A stretch of DNA of 48,865 bases from Geobacteraceae bacterium GWC2_53_11 (GCA_001802645.1 MGZJ01000021.1:3754-52618), one strand, 5' to 3'; positions 31,917 through 40,375 are shown, counted from the first letter of the stretch. Numbers and translations are program-made. The notes: a model not told the origin generated them from the sequence alone.

Positions 31917-32176
31917 GCTGGCAACTTGTTTTTACCAAGCAAGCGCAAAAAGATGCAAAAAAGATCGCGAATTCCGGGTTAAAGCCGCAAGCCGAACGAC
32001 TACTCGAAATTATCAAAGAAAACCCCTTCAAAAATCCCCCTCCATACGAAAAACTTGTAGGCGATCTGTCAGGTGCATATTCCCGTAGAATCAATATTCA
32101 GCATCGACTGGTTTATGAGGTTTTGGACAACATAAAGACTATAAAGATTATCCGAATGTGGACGCATTACGAGTAG
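31910..32176 (+). CDS. yoeB: YoeB/Txe-family mRNA interferase toxin
   Basis: Ribosome-dependent RNase toxin of 88 residues. Family catalytic residues (E. coli YoeB Glu46, Arg65, His83, Tyr84) have counterparts at Glu47, Arg66, His86 and Tyr87; the C-terminus ends THYE as in the family. The sequence is intact. Translation is coupled to the antitoxin. It ends 12 bp before the final attC-like site. Confidence 0.88.
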   Translation: MVSWQLVFTKQAQKDAKKIANSGLKPQAERLLEIIKENPFKNPPPYEKLVGDLSGAYSRRINIQHRLVYEVLDNIKTIKIIRMWTHYE

Positions 32177-32188
32177 CCGAAGCTGATC

Positions 32189-32256
32189 ATCCAACTAGCG
32201 CTCAGACCATGTCGCGGCAAAAAGCGCCGCACAGGTCAAGCGCTGATCCGTTATTT
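32189..32256 (+). other. terminal attC-like site 8
   Basis: Left box ATCCAAC (32189-32195). Arm AGCGCT-C-AGACC-A-TGT-C-GCGGC pairs with GCCGC-ACA-GGTC(A)-AGCGCT, leaving three unpaired bases on the left arm and an A/A mismatch near the first. The right core is GTT (32250-32252) followed by ATTT, not RRRY, as expected where the last cassette joins ordinary chromosomal DNA. Confidence 0.72.
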
Positions 32257-32361
32257 TTGCCCGGTATAATACAACTATTTTTCAGATTTGGGCATCTGTT
32301 CTCTTGACAAATATTAATATGAGCCCGTATGAACGCTTAAGAAACTTTTGCGCGTTATGGG
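32250..32361 (+). repeat. direct repeat, right copy (flanks cassette array)
   Basis: Begins GTTATTTTTGCCCGGTATAAT, with CTTGACA at 32303-32309, CCCGTATG and GCGTTATGGG, matching the left copy at 22969-23083. TTGACA with a 17-bp gap to GTATGA may be the promoter of the downstream histidine kinase (start codon 32430). Confidence 0.7.
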
Positions 32362-32429
32362 AAGCATAACGCTGAAATGGCATGATATGTAACCCCCGTG
32401 GGTGTCAATACCGACTAGAGGCTGTTACC

Positions 32430-34436
32430 GTGAAAATCACACTGAGCAAACGCCCCACCAAGGACGAGTTGATCCTTGAACTGCACGAGTCGAAGTTGAT
32501 CGAAAGAGAATATCGACTGCTGCTTGATGAGTCGAGTGACCCTATTTTTGCCTTTTATCCTGACGGTCGCTACCGTTATGTAAATCAGGCATTTGCAAGC
32601 GGTGTCGGTTACGACCGTAACGCCATCATTGGCAATAAAATATGGGACATTTTCTCCAAAGATGAAGCAGACAAGCGCTTTGCCTTGGTCAAGTGGGTTT
32701 TTGAAAACGGACAGACCAGAATCATCGAAGTGCGCGTACCCCGCCCGGACGGAGACCGCTTCTATGTGACCACAGTCAAGCCGATAGTAGACAGCGACGG
32801 GGCTGTAGTTACTGTTATCTGCATTTCAAAGGACATTACCGAGCACAAGCAAGGTGAAAAAGCGCTTCAGGAAGGCAAAGACCTTCTTGAGGAAATAATC
32901 GAACTGAGCCCTATCTCAATGGCTATCGTTACTATGGACGGCACTATTGAGCAAATCAATCGCCGCGCTATTGAAACATTCGGGTATTCCCCGAACGACA
33001 TTCCAACTATGGAACAATGGTGGGTACTGGCATATCCCGATGAATTGTACCGTGCCGAAGTGATTGCCAAATGGATGGAGCTTGTCGGAAAAGCCATTGC
33101 CGAAAAGAGCGAAATCGAACGCCGCGAATACCGGGTCACCTGCAAGGATGGTGCGGTCAAGACGGTACTTATCTTTGGCATCCCGGTTACAGGCAGGGTT
33201 TTCGTGATGTTTGACGACATCACTGAGCGCAAACGCGCCGAGGAAGAACGGCTGCAACTGGAGCAGCAATTCCTGCAAGCGCAGAAACTGGAGAGCCTGG
33301 GCATAATGGCGGGCGGCATCGCCCACGACTTCAACAATCTGCTGCAGTCGATTCTTGGCAATATGGAACTGGCAGTGCGATCTCTTCCACAGGACGCAGC
33401 CCCACATACCTATATCACCAGTGCCGTGAACTCTGTCCAGGCTGCTGTTCATCTTACCAATTTGATGTTGGCATATGTCGGCAAGGGTTTTCTTGCCAAA
33501 AAGGTTCTGGATCTGAACGAACTGGTCAGGGTGAATGCCGATATGCTGAAAACAACCGTCGGTTCCGCAGTATCACTGGAATTGTCCCTCTCACCGGATT
33601 CACCAAAAACAATGGCGGATGAAGCTCAAATTCAGCAGGTGATCATGAATCTGCTGACCAATGCAGCTGAATCCATTACGGAACAACCAGGCTTTGTCAG
33701 GCTTGCTACGGGTCTTCAAAACTGCGATCACACCTTTCTGGCAGCCAGTCTGCTTGACAAGAAACCGGAACCTGGACGCTACGTATTTCTGGAAGTCAGC
33801 GATACCGGCTGCGGTATGTGTGCGGAAACCATGGAACGGCTCTTCGATCCGTTCTTTACGACAAAATTTTTTGGGCGTGGCCTCGGAATGTCGGCCGTTA
33901 TGGGGATCATGAAGTCGCACAACGGTGCTTTGTTTGTCCAGAGTGCTCCAGGGAGCGGTACAACCTTCAAGGCATTTTTTCCCGCATCCGATGCAACGCT
34001 ACCGGGCATATCACCGCAAGAAAAAGCACCCTCTGTTGAAAACAGCATAATGACAAAAGCGCCTTTGTCCGGCGTGGCACTGGTGGTGGATGATGAAAGG
34101 AATGTTCTGCGGACATGTAAGAAGATGGTTGAACTGTGCGGTTTTACGGTAATTACCGCCCGTGATGGCATTGAGGCGGTTGCCCGATTCCGTGAACATA
34201 CCGAAGAGATTGATATCGTTCTCCTTGACCTGACCATGCCGAATATGGACGGGATCGCCGCAATGAACGAAATCTACCGTATCAGACCTAATGTCAAGGT
34301 GATCCTCTCCAGCGGTTTCAACAAGGATGAGCTGAATAGCCGCATCACCGGCCAGGCCCCTTCCTGCTTCATCCGCAAACCATACAGCCTGACCGTGCTG
34401 GAAACAGAGCTCCGAAGGGTCATGGTGACAGAATAA
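32430..34436 (+). CDS. PAS-domain hybrid histidine kinase
   Basis: Cytoplasmic sensor kinase of 668 residues. I set the start at GTG 32430 because GAGG lies 8 bp upstream; an in-frame ATG at 32382 lacks a site. Domains in order: PAS (about 25-135), PAS (about 155-265), HisKA with His299 in GGIAHDFNNLL, HATPase (NLLTNAAES, DTGCGM, GRGLGM) and a C-terminal receiver with phospho-acceptor Asp600 in LLDLTMPNMDG and KPYS. No membrane segment, so it senses an internal signal through PAS. No response regulator gene is adjacent. Its C-terminal half closely resembles that of the kinase at 37236-39752. Confidence 0.92.
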   Translation: MKITLSKRPTKDELILELHESKLIEREYRLLLDESSDPIFAFYPDGRYRYVNQAFASGVGYDRNAIIGNKIWDIFSKDEADKRFALVKWVFENGQTRIIEVRVPRPDGDRFYVTTVKPIVDSDGAVVTVICISKDITEHKQGEKALQEGKDLLEEIIELSPISMAIVTMDGTIEQINRRAIETFGYSPNDIPTMEQWWVLAYPDELYRAEVIAKWMELVGKAIAEKSEIERREYRVTCKDGAVKTVLIFGIPVTGRVFVMFDDITERKRAEEERLQLEQQFLQAQKLESLGIMAGGIAHDFNNLLQSILGNMELAVRSLPQDAAPHTYITSAVNSVQAAVHLTNLMLAYVGKGFLAKKVLDLNELVRVNADMLKTTVGSAVSLELSLSPDSPKTMADEAQIQQVIMNLLTNAAESITEQPGFVRLATGLQNCDHTFLAASLLDKKPEPGRYVFLEVSDTGCGMCAETMERLFDPFFTTKFFGRGLGMSAVMGIMKSHNGALFVQSAPGSGTTFKAFFPASDATLPGISPQEKAPSVENSIMTKAPLSGVALVVDDERNVLRTCKKMVELCGFTVITARDGIEAVARFREHTEEIDIVLLDLTMPNMDGIAAMNEIYRIRPNVKVILSSGFNKDELNSRITGQAPSCFIRKPYSLTVLETELRRVMVTE

Positions 34437-34467
34437 TTTACATCTGAAAAGATGATAAGGTTTATGT

Positions 34468-35034
34468 ATGAACATCACCGCACTCATCACCATAACCCTT
34501 GCGATAATCCTGCAGTCGCCCTGTCCGTCACACGCCGAAAACCATCCGCCGCCCGCAGCCGCTATGGCCCCCTCCCCTGTGATCACCCATGTCATCGAGA
34601 TCAGCATGAGCCGCAACCTGTTGACACTGTACGAAATAGAAGATGGCGGCAATAGATCGGCCATTGCCGAATACCCGGTCGGCTCCGCCGTCACGGGGCT
34701 TAAAACCTATCCGCTTGGGGTCGGCAAAGTAACCGGGATTTACTTCAATCCCTGGTGGTATCCAACCCCCTATTCCCGCCAGGTATTCCGGGAACGCGGC
34801 ATCATCCTTCCCGCAGCAGTGCCGCCCGGTGATCCGCTCAACTACATGGGGCCATTCAAGATTGCCCTGTCGCACCGGACGTTCAAGGGAGCCATCTACC
34901 GGATCCACGGCAACAACAACCCGAAACGGGTCGGCAAACGGGTGACTGGGGGCTGCTTCGTTATGGACAACAGAGACGGCCTGACCCTGGCTCATACAAT
35001 CAAAGTCGGCACCCCGGTCACCATCCTCCCCTGA
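34468..35034 (+). CDS. L,D-transpeptidase (YkuD domain)
   Basis: Secreted cell-wall enzyme of 188 residues with a signal peptide (about 1-23). The YkuD catalytic motif is present: His147 in IHGNN and Cys163 in RVTGGCFVM. Such enzymes make 3-3 peptidoglycan cross-links or attach proteins to peptidoglycan. A weak AAGG site precedes the ATG, 31 bp after the histidine kinase, so co-transcription is possible. The substrate is not predictable. Confidence 0.88.
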   Translation: MNITALITITLAIILQSPCPSHAENHPPPAAAMAPSPVITHVIEISMSRNLLTLYEIEDGGNRSAIAEYPVGSAVTGLKTYPLGVGKVTGIYFNPWWYPTPYSRQVFRERGIILPAAVPPGDPLNYMGPFKIALSHRTFKGAIYRIHGNNNPKRVGKRVTGGCFVMDNRDGLTLAHTIKVGTPVTILP

Positions 35035-35071
35035 ACAACTTCCGAATCATGCTCCTTCCCCGCCTCTCCTC

Positions 35072-35100
35072 TTGACAAAACGGCCTCAGGGGTAAATAAT
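35072..35100 (+). promoter_or_regulatory. sigma-70 promoter of nadB
   Basis: TTGACA (35072-35077), 17-bp spacer, AATAAT (35095-35100). Predicted start near 35107, 33 bases before the nadB ATG. Confidence 0.65.
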
Positions 35101-35139
35101 CCGCGTTCCTGTATACACAAGCCTGAAGGGACGTTTATC

Positions 35140-36735
35140 ATGCGTATTGAAAGTGATTTCCTCGTTATCGGCAGCGGCATCGCCGGCCTCTCCTTTGCCC
35201 TCCAGGCAGCCAAGCATGGCAGCGTCGCCATCGTAACCAAACGTGACATTTCCGAATCTGCCACCAGATATGCCCAGGGGGGCATCGCCTCGGTGTATTC
35301 AGACGAAGACTCGTTCGATGCCCATGTGGAGGATACACTTGTGGCAGGAGCCGGAATCTGCCATGAGGATGTGGTACGGATGGTAGTCGAAGAAGGACCG
35401 CAGACCATTCGCAACCTGATCGACTGGGGGGTGAAGTTCACCACCAGCGGCGAATCGTATGACCTGACCCGCGAGGGCGGCCACAGCGCGCGCCGTATTC
35501 TGCATGCCGAAGATATCACCGGCCGGGAAATAGAACGGGCACTGGTTGAAGCGGTCAAGCAGCACCCGTCAATTACCATTTACGAAAACCACATCGCCAT
35601 CGACCTGATTACCTCCGCCAAGATCGAGCGCCGCAAACTGGAGCAGAACCGCTGCCTGGGCGCATATGTTCTGGATATCCCCAACGACGCCGTGATCACG
35701 TTCAGCGCCAAGATCACCCTGCTGGCCAGCGGCGGCGCCGGCAAGGTGTATCTGTACACCTGCAACCCCGACGTGGCGTCCGGCGACGGCGTTGCCATGG
35801 CCTACCGCGCCGGGGCAACCATTGCCAACATGGAGTTCATGCAGTTCCACCCCACTACGCTGTTTCACCCGCAAGCCAAGTCGTTTCTGATTTCCGAAGC
35901 GGTGCGGGGCGAAGGGGCAATTCTGCGCCGCCGCGACGGCACCGCATTTATGGAGAAGTATCACAAGCTCAAGGACCTGGCTCCCCGGGACATCGTGGCC
36001 CGCGCCATTGACAACGAAATGAAGACCAGTGGTGATGACTGTGCCTTCCTCGATATCACCCATGAGCCTGCCGATGTGGTACGCAACCGCTTTCCCAACA
36101 TCTACCAGACCTGTATGGAATTCGGCCTGGACATGACCAAGGATTGGCTGCCGGTCGTCCCAGCCGCTCACTACCTATGCGGAGGGGTGGCGGTCAATTT
36201 CGACGCCGAGACCGATATCCCCGGCCTGTACGCCATTGGCGAAACCGCCTTCACCGGCCTGCATGGCGCCAACCGCTTGGCCAGCAACTCGCTGCTTGAG
36301 GCTGCCGTGTACGCGGGACGCGCTTTCCGTCATGCCACTACTGCTATTTCATCAATGGCGGGCGATCTGCGCGAGATCCCGGCGTGGGATTCCGGCACCG
36401 CCACCAACAGTGATGAGATGGTTGTCGTTTCCCAAAACTGGGATGAAATCCGCCGCACCATGTGGAATTATGTCGGCATTGTCCGTTCGGACAAGCGCCT
36501 GGCACGAGCCATGAGCCGCATCAAGCTGATTCAGGGAGAGATTGAGGAATATTACTGGAACTTCAACGTGACGTCCGACCTGATCGAACTGCGCAACATC
36601 GCAACGGTCGCTGAGCTGATCATTAGCTGTGCCCAGAAGCGCAAGGAATCACGAGGCCTGCATTATAACCTGGATTACCCGTTCCTCGATGAGGTGAACG
36701 GCAAGAAGGACAGCTTTGTCAAGAAACGGTTCTAA
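35140..36735 (+). CDS. nadB: L-aspartate oxidase
   Basis: FAD enzyme that oxidises L-aspartate to iminoaspartate in the first step of NAD synthesis; 531 residues, the normal length. FAD-binding VIGSGIAGLSFALQA is at 11-25; SATRYAQGGIASVY near 40-53 and the REGGHSARRILHAEDITGREIE block near 111-133 are family signatures, with a late GLHGANRLASNSLLEA FAD block near 373-388. In anaerobes fumarate can be the electron acceptor. nadA and nadC are not in the window. The chorismate mutase gene follows after 13 bp and probably shares the transcript. Confidence 0.95.
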   Translation: MRIESDFLVIGSGIAGLSFALQAAKHGSVAIVTKRDISESATRYAQGGIASVYSDEDSFDAHVEDTLVAGAGICHEDVVRMVVEEGPQTIRNLIDWGVKFTTSGESYDLTREGGHSARRILHAEDITGREIERALVEAVKQHPSITIYENHIAIDLITSAKIERRKLEQNRCLGAYVLDIPNDAVITFSAKITLLASGGAGKVYLYTCNPDVASGDGVAMAYRAGATIANMEFMQFHPTTLFHPQAKSFLISEAVRGEGAILRRRDGTAFMEKYHKLKDLAPRDIVARAIDNEMKTSGDDCAFLDITHEPADVVRNRFPNIYQTCMEFGLDMTKDWLPVVPAAHYLCGGVAVNFDAETDIPGLYAIGETAFTGLHGANRLASNSLLEAAVYAGRAFRHATTAISSMAGDLREIPAWDSGTATNSDEMVVVSQNWDEIRRTMWNYVGIVRSDKRLARAMSRIKLIQGEIEEYYWNFNVTSDLIELRNIATVAELIISCAQKRKESRGLHYNLDYPFLDEVNGKKDSFVKKRF

Positions 36736-36748
36736 AAGGACGGTACCC

Positions 36749-37027
36749 GTGGATATTAACGAAGTTCGCAAGCGGATTGACCTGCTGGATGACGTGCTGC
36801 TGCGCATCTTTAACGAGCGCGCCCGGTTGGCTCTGGAAATCGGCCATGCCAAGAAAGAACTTAATTTGCCGGTTTTTGATCCTGCGCGGGAAAAACGGAT
36901 TTTCAACCGCATGAAAGAGGATAATCCGGGACCGCTGGATGATGAAGCCATCGTCAGGATGTTCGAGCGCGTGGTTGACGAGTCCCGCCGCCTGGAACGT
37001 ATCATGTCACATATAGAAGAAGTTTAA
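36749..37027 (+). CDS. chorismate mutase (AroQ type)
   Basis: Converts chorismate to prephenate, the branch to Phe and Tyr; 92 residues, the size of a monofunctional AroQ domain. The GTG at 36749 follows AAAGGA; a start at 36716 would overlap nadB. The helix 1 motif INEVRKRIDLLDDVLLRIFNERARLALEIGHAK contains the conserved Arg, Asp and Lys of the active site, and the end ERVVDESRRLE is typical. It is followed 15 bp later by a small DAHP-synthase-type domain, so the two likely act together in aromatic amino-acid synthesis. Confidence 0.88.
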   Translation: MDINEVRKRIDLLDDVLLRIFNERARLALEIGHAKKELNLPVFDPAREKRIFNRMKEDNPGPLDDEAIVRMFERVVDESRRLERIMSHIEEV

Positions 37028-37042
37028 GGGAGTATATATATC

Positions 37043-37252
37043 ATGTTGATTATCATGAAGAAGCATGCTGAGGAAACGGCTTTGGATTCCATCAAGGAAT
37101 ACCTGATTACCCGCGATTTCGACATTCACCAGTCAACCGGCGCCAACCGCACCATCATCGGGGTGATCGGCGACACCGCGACCCTTAATGACCATGAAAT
37201 TGAAACCATGCCGGGAGTCAGCCAGGTGGTGCGCATCAGGAAGGACGACTAG
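37043..37252 (+). CDS. stand-alone DAHP-synthase ferredoxin-like (FXD) domain
   Basis: A 69-residue protein that matches only the N-terminal regulatory domain of type I-beta DAHP synthases: MLIIMKKHAEETALDSI, then TIIGVIGDTATLNDHEIE and a PGVSQVVRIRK end. The catalytic barrel is absent; the frame stops where the barrel would begin. In full-length enzymes this domain mediates feedback control by Phe/Tyr. Here it may regulate a separate DAHP synthase or the neighbouring chorismate mutase. Its last 17 bases overlap the 3' end of the convergent kinase gene, so a truncation is the alternative. Confidence 0.75.
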   Translation: MLIIMKKHAEETALDSIKEYLITRDFDIHQSTGANRTIIGVIGDTATLNDHEIETMPGVSQVVRIRKDD

Positions 37253-39752
37253 CAACGGGTACCAAAACCTTATCAAGGGCGGTTTTCAAGCTTTCAATGG
37301 TGTACGGTTTTTGAATGAATATCACCAGGCCTTCTTCATCAGCCACTGCTGCCGGAAAGTCGTCTCTGCTGTAACCGCTCGACAACAATGCGGGCACTCG
37401 TGATCCCCTCTTCCGCAACTCATTCAGCACCTCTGTTCCGTCCATTTCCGACATGGTCATATCAAGCAGCAAAAGGTCTATCGAGTGTCCTTGAGCTGTA
37501 TATATCTGTAGCGCCTCTCTGCCGTTCCCAGCGCTGATGACAGAATATCCGAGTGCATCCAGAAGGTTTCCGGTCATTTCTTTCAACATCTCATCATCAT
37601 CAACAAACAGTATGGTAGGCCTGTCCGTTAACTCATGTCTTTTAGGCATGTCTTCTATGGTCGCCGGCATAACCTCTTCCGAACACGCGGGGAGAACGAA
37701 CCGGACAACCGTACATTCACCCGGATGACTCTGAATACTGATCGTTCCCTTCAGTGCCTTGACAACTCCGGAAACAGCCGCCATATCAAGTCCGCGACCG
37801 GTAAATTTGGTGCTGAAGAACGGATCAAAGACCCGTTGCAGCGTATCTTCATCCATACCGCAGCCACTGTCAGCAACCTCAAGAACGACCTTGTTTCCGG
37901 TCGCGGCAACCTCGCAATACCCTCTGATAGCAACCGTGCCCGGCTGATTGCCAATTGCCTCGACAGCATTATTAAGAACACTGGTTACCGCCTGCCGCAG
38001 CTGAATCGGGTCCGCCTTGATATGCGGGAGATCATCCGGTATATGCAGACTCACCACAACGCCGGTACTGCCAACTGATGCACGGACCTGATCATAGACG
38101 GGAGCAAGAAGCGTTTTCGGATGCATTTTCACAAAACGGTACATGCCATGACCTGAGTACAGAAGCATTTTGTGACACAGGTCCGCAGCATGCTGCGTGG
38201 CTACGGATATTTTTTCCAGATACGTCTGCACCGGCGATTGCGGCTGTAGTTTCATTTTTGACAGATCAACCGCCCCCTGGATAACCATCAGAAGATTGTT
38301 GAAGTCATGGGCTACACCTCCTGCCAGGGTGCCGATATTTTCTAGATGACGGGCATGCTGAACCTGCTCAAGAAGAGATAAACGTTCGGCTTCGCCCCGT
38401 TTGATTTCGCTTATGTCCTGTATAACCCAGATTGACCCATTATCAGGCTTTGCAGGATCGACAGCCTGACCGGCAAGAAAACAGGGAAAATGGGTGCCGT
38501 CAACCCGTTTCATCGTTACTTCCGCGGAGAACATTCCGCCGTTGGAAAGTTCCTTATACCCTTCGTTTCCTATTCGCTGACATTCTCCCGTATCTGCGTA
38601 AAAAAGACAGGTATTCATCCCCCTGGTTTGCCCCGGTTCATAGCCGAACATCGTGTCGTGTAGCGCGTTTGTCCATTGAATGGTACGATTCTTTATGAAA
38701 CCGATGCCTACCGAAACATTATTGAGGATGATGCGCTGTTCATGGACGGAAGCGGCGAGAAGTGAAGTACGCTCGTCCAGTTCCGTCTGCGTGGTCTGAA
38801 GTGTGTCAAGATGCCGCAGCATCGCACGGGTCAGCATGAAAACAAGAAGACATAATCCCAACGTGAGAGCGGACTGAATGACCGACCGATGAACCCAAGG
38901 CGTAAGAACGTCCTGCTCATGGAGCGACACGATTGCCACGATTGGAAAACGGGTTAACCGGTTATACGAAATAATACGATTGGCATTATCCAACGTACTT
39001 TTAACAATATGATAGGTTCCGGATTCTTTCTGGAACAGGACATCCTGAAAGATTCTTGAATTTTTGAAGTCCGTTTGATAGGCATTTTCAACGTACGGCT
39101 GGATAACCAGCGGTGCTCCGTCATTACGCACCAGCAGTATTCTTCCACGGGGGCCGATACTGGTCTGGCTTAAAAAGCGTTTGTAATAATCCACCTCGAA
39201 GGCTGCGGCAATAAGACCGTTAAACGCCTGTCCTGGCTTGTTGAGCGGCCTCATGAGATTGAAACGCCAACGGTTCACCAGGCGGCTCATGACCGGTTTT
39301 CCAATTGTCACGTCAGCATCGGGATGATTCAAATAATGTTTAAAATAGTCGCGATCAGCAACTGATCGTGTACTCGGCGGGAACTGCTCTTGTGTGTTGG
39401 TAAACATCTCACCGTTCCTGTTTACCAGAAACAGGGCGCCAACCTGCGGAGTACTTTTAAGCTGGCGTTGCAGTTCCTGATACAAGCCAAGCGGGTCAAC
39501 TTTCTCGTAATTCCTTTTAAGCGAGATGTCATGCACGGTCTCCCGTAACATCCCGCTTGCTTCAGCAAAGGCACTTTCGGTATGCTCGGCAAGAATCCGG
39601 GCATAATCAGCGGATTGCCGTTCCGCCTGGGTCATCGTTTCCCTCCGCCCCGAGTAGATATCCCACACGGAAAGGGCAATTACGGCAAAAAGGGTAATCC
39701 CGACAAACAGTCGCAGATTCGTTTTTATTTTCTGTATGGTGCATGCGGTCAC
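37236..39752 (-). CDS. Cache/PAS hybrid histidine kinase
   Basis: Membrane sensor kinase of 838 residues. GTG start at 39752 behind AAAGGA. Order: membrane segment (about 12-31), periplasmic Cache domain (about 35-285), second membrane segment (about 291-311), PAS (about 335-450), HisKA with His482 in GGVAHDFNNLL, HATPase and receiver with Asp763 in LLLLDMTMSEMDG and a late QKPYT. The ATP-lid G2 box reads GRGLDMAAV: Asp656 replaces the usual Gly of GLG, which could weaken ATP binding. DSGCGM is intact. The Cache domain suggests a small extracellular ligand. The gene stands alone on the - strand. Confidence 0.92.
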   Translation of the reverse strand: MTACTIQKIKTNLRLFVGITLFAVIALSVWDIYSGRRETMTQAERQSADYARILAEHTESAFAEASGMLRETVHDISLKRNYEKVDPLGLYQELQRQLKSTPQVGALFLVNRNGEMFTNTQEQFPPSTRSVADRDYFKHYLNHPDADVTIGKPVMSRLVNRWRFNLMRPLNKPGQAFNGLIAAAFEVDYYKRFLSQTSIGPRGRILLVRNDGAPLVIQPYVENAYQTDFKNSRIFQDVLFQKESGTYHIVKSTLDNANRIISYNRLTRFPIVAIVSLHEQDVLTPWVHRSVIQSALTLGLCLLVFMLTRAMLRHLDTLQTTQTELDERTSLLAASVHEQRIILNNVSVGIGFIKNRTIQWTNALHDTMFGYEPGQTRGMNTCLFYADTGECQRIGNEGYKELSNGGMFSAEVTMKRVDGTHFPCFLAGQAVDPAKPDNGSIWVIQDISEIKRGEAERLSLLEQVQHARHLENIGTLAGGVAHDFNNLLMVIQGAVDLSKMKLQPQSPVQTYLEKISVATQHAADLCHKMLLYSGHGMYRFVKMHPKTLLAPVYDQVRASVGSTGVVVSLHIPDDLPHIKADPIQLRQAVTSVLNNAVEAIGNQPGTVAIRGYCEVAATGNKVVLEVADSGCGMDEDTLQRVFDPFFSTKFTGRGLDMAAVSGVVKALKGTISIQSHPGECTVVRFVLPACSEEVMPATIEDMPKRHELTDRPTILFVDDDEMLKEMTGNLLDALGYSVISAGNGREALQIYTAQGHSIDLLLLDMTMSEMDGTEVLNELRKRGSRVPALLSSGYSRDDFPAAVADEEGLVIFIQKPYTIESLKTALDKVLVPVASRPS

Positions 39753-39932
39753 GCGGATGTCCTTTATAGATCCGGATAGAATAGTAGCTGCTGCATGGCG
39801 TAAGCGGCTGCAAAACAGGGTTAATTAAAACGTATACAACACCCACTTTACTCTTTCAAGGCTAATCACATACAGTTTTCTCGAACTAGCTGACCCCAAT
39901 CACTCATATGTACCATCCAAATTACTATTTGC

Positions 39933-39961
39933 TTGACACTGCTTGCGGGATAATGCTAAGT
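39933..39961 (+). promoter_or_regulatory. probable rpsT promoter
   Basis: TTGACA (39933-39938), 17-bp spacer, CTAAGT (39956-39961; or TAAGTA with an 18-bp spacer). The 39753-40012 region otherwise holds only the upstream leader of the divergent kinase; no gene is seen there. Confidence 0.5.
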
Positions 39962-40012
39962 AACTAGCTTCAATTCCGATAATAACTCAAGAAAACATTT
40001 TGGAGGTGTAGT

Positions 40013-40276
40013 TTGGCTCATCATAAGTCAGCAATCAAAAGGATCAAGCAGAGTATTAAGAAAACCGCACGTAATCGTCATGTATCTTCGACGCTGAAAA
40101 CATATATCAAGCGTGTTCGTGAAGCGGTAGCAGCTAAAGACAAAGACGCTGCTGTAGCAGCACTGAAAGCAGCTATTCCTGTTATTGACGCCACCTCTTC
40201 CAAAGGTGTCATTCACAGTTCAACTGCTTCCCGTAATGTTTCACGCCTGACCAAACTGGTTAACACTCTCGGCTAA
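40013..40276 (+). CDS. rpsT: 30S ribosomal protein S20
   Basis: Small-subunit ribosomal protein of 87 residues, highly basic, with the signature (M)[20 protein letters not shown] at the start. The start codon is TTG, 6 bp after GGAGGTG. E. coli rpsT also starts with UUG, used there for autoregulation, so the rare start is likely functional. Followed by a strong terminator. Confidence 0.95.
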   Translation: MAHHKSAIKRIKQSIKKTARNRHVSSTLKTYIKRVREAVAAKDKDAAVAALKAAIPVIDATSSKGVIHSSTASRNVSRLTKLVNTLG

Positions 40277-40287
40277 TTCACCGCTAT

Positions 40288-40334
40288 ACAACACAAAAAG
40301 GGGGCTGCGCATGCATGCCCCCTTTTTGTGTTGT
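40288..40334. terminator. bidirectional terminator between rpsT and holA
   Basis: Arms ACAACACAAAAAGGGGG (40288-40304) and CCCCTTTTTGTGTTGT (40319-40334) form a long near-perfect stem with T-runs usable on both strands. It serves rpsT (+) and holA (-), which converge here. Confidence 0.9.
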
Positions 40335-40375
40335 AATGAGACTGTTTGCAGTACGTGGATTGAAAACCCGCTTTC

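Larger units (their letters stand above)
23271..32256 (+). mobile_element. integron-like gene-cassette array without an integrase
   Basis: About 9 kb of lower-GC DNA with small genes all on the + strand, each starting shortly after a GTT-type core box and followed by a structured attC-like site. Best sites are at 24618-24689, 30136-30194 and 32189-32256; weaker ones at 24203-24254, 25534-25574, 26222-26287, 31570-31608, and one split by a group II intron (27396-29364). The left limit is set at GTTGGCC (23271), the same box as at 24683. No intI-type tyrosine recombinase gene is present between iorA and the downstream kinase, so this would be classed as a cluster of attC sites lacking an integrase. 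Confidence 0.72.

Noticed and set aside
22868-32429. Integron integrase gene (intI) at either end of the cassette array
   Set aside because: No frame shows the tyrosine-recombinase R-H-R-Y pattern; both flanks are accounted for by iorA and the histidine kinase.
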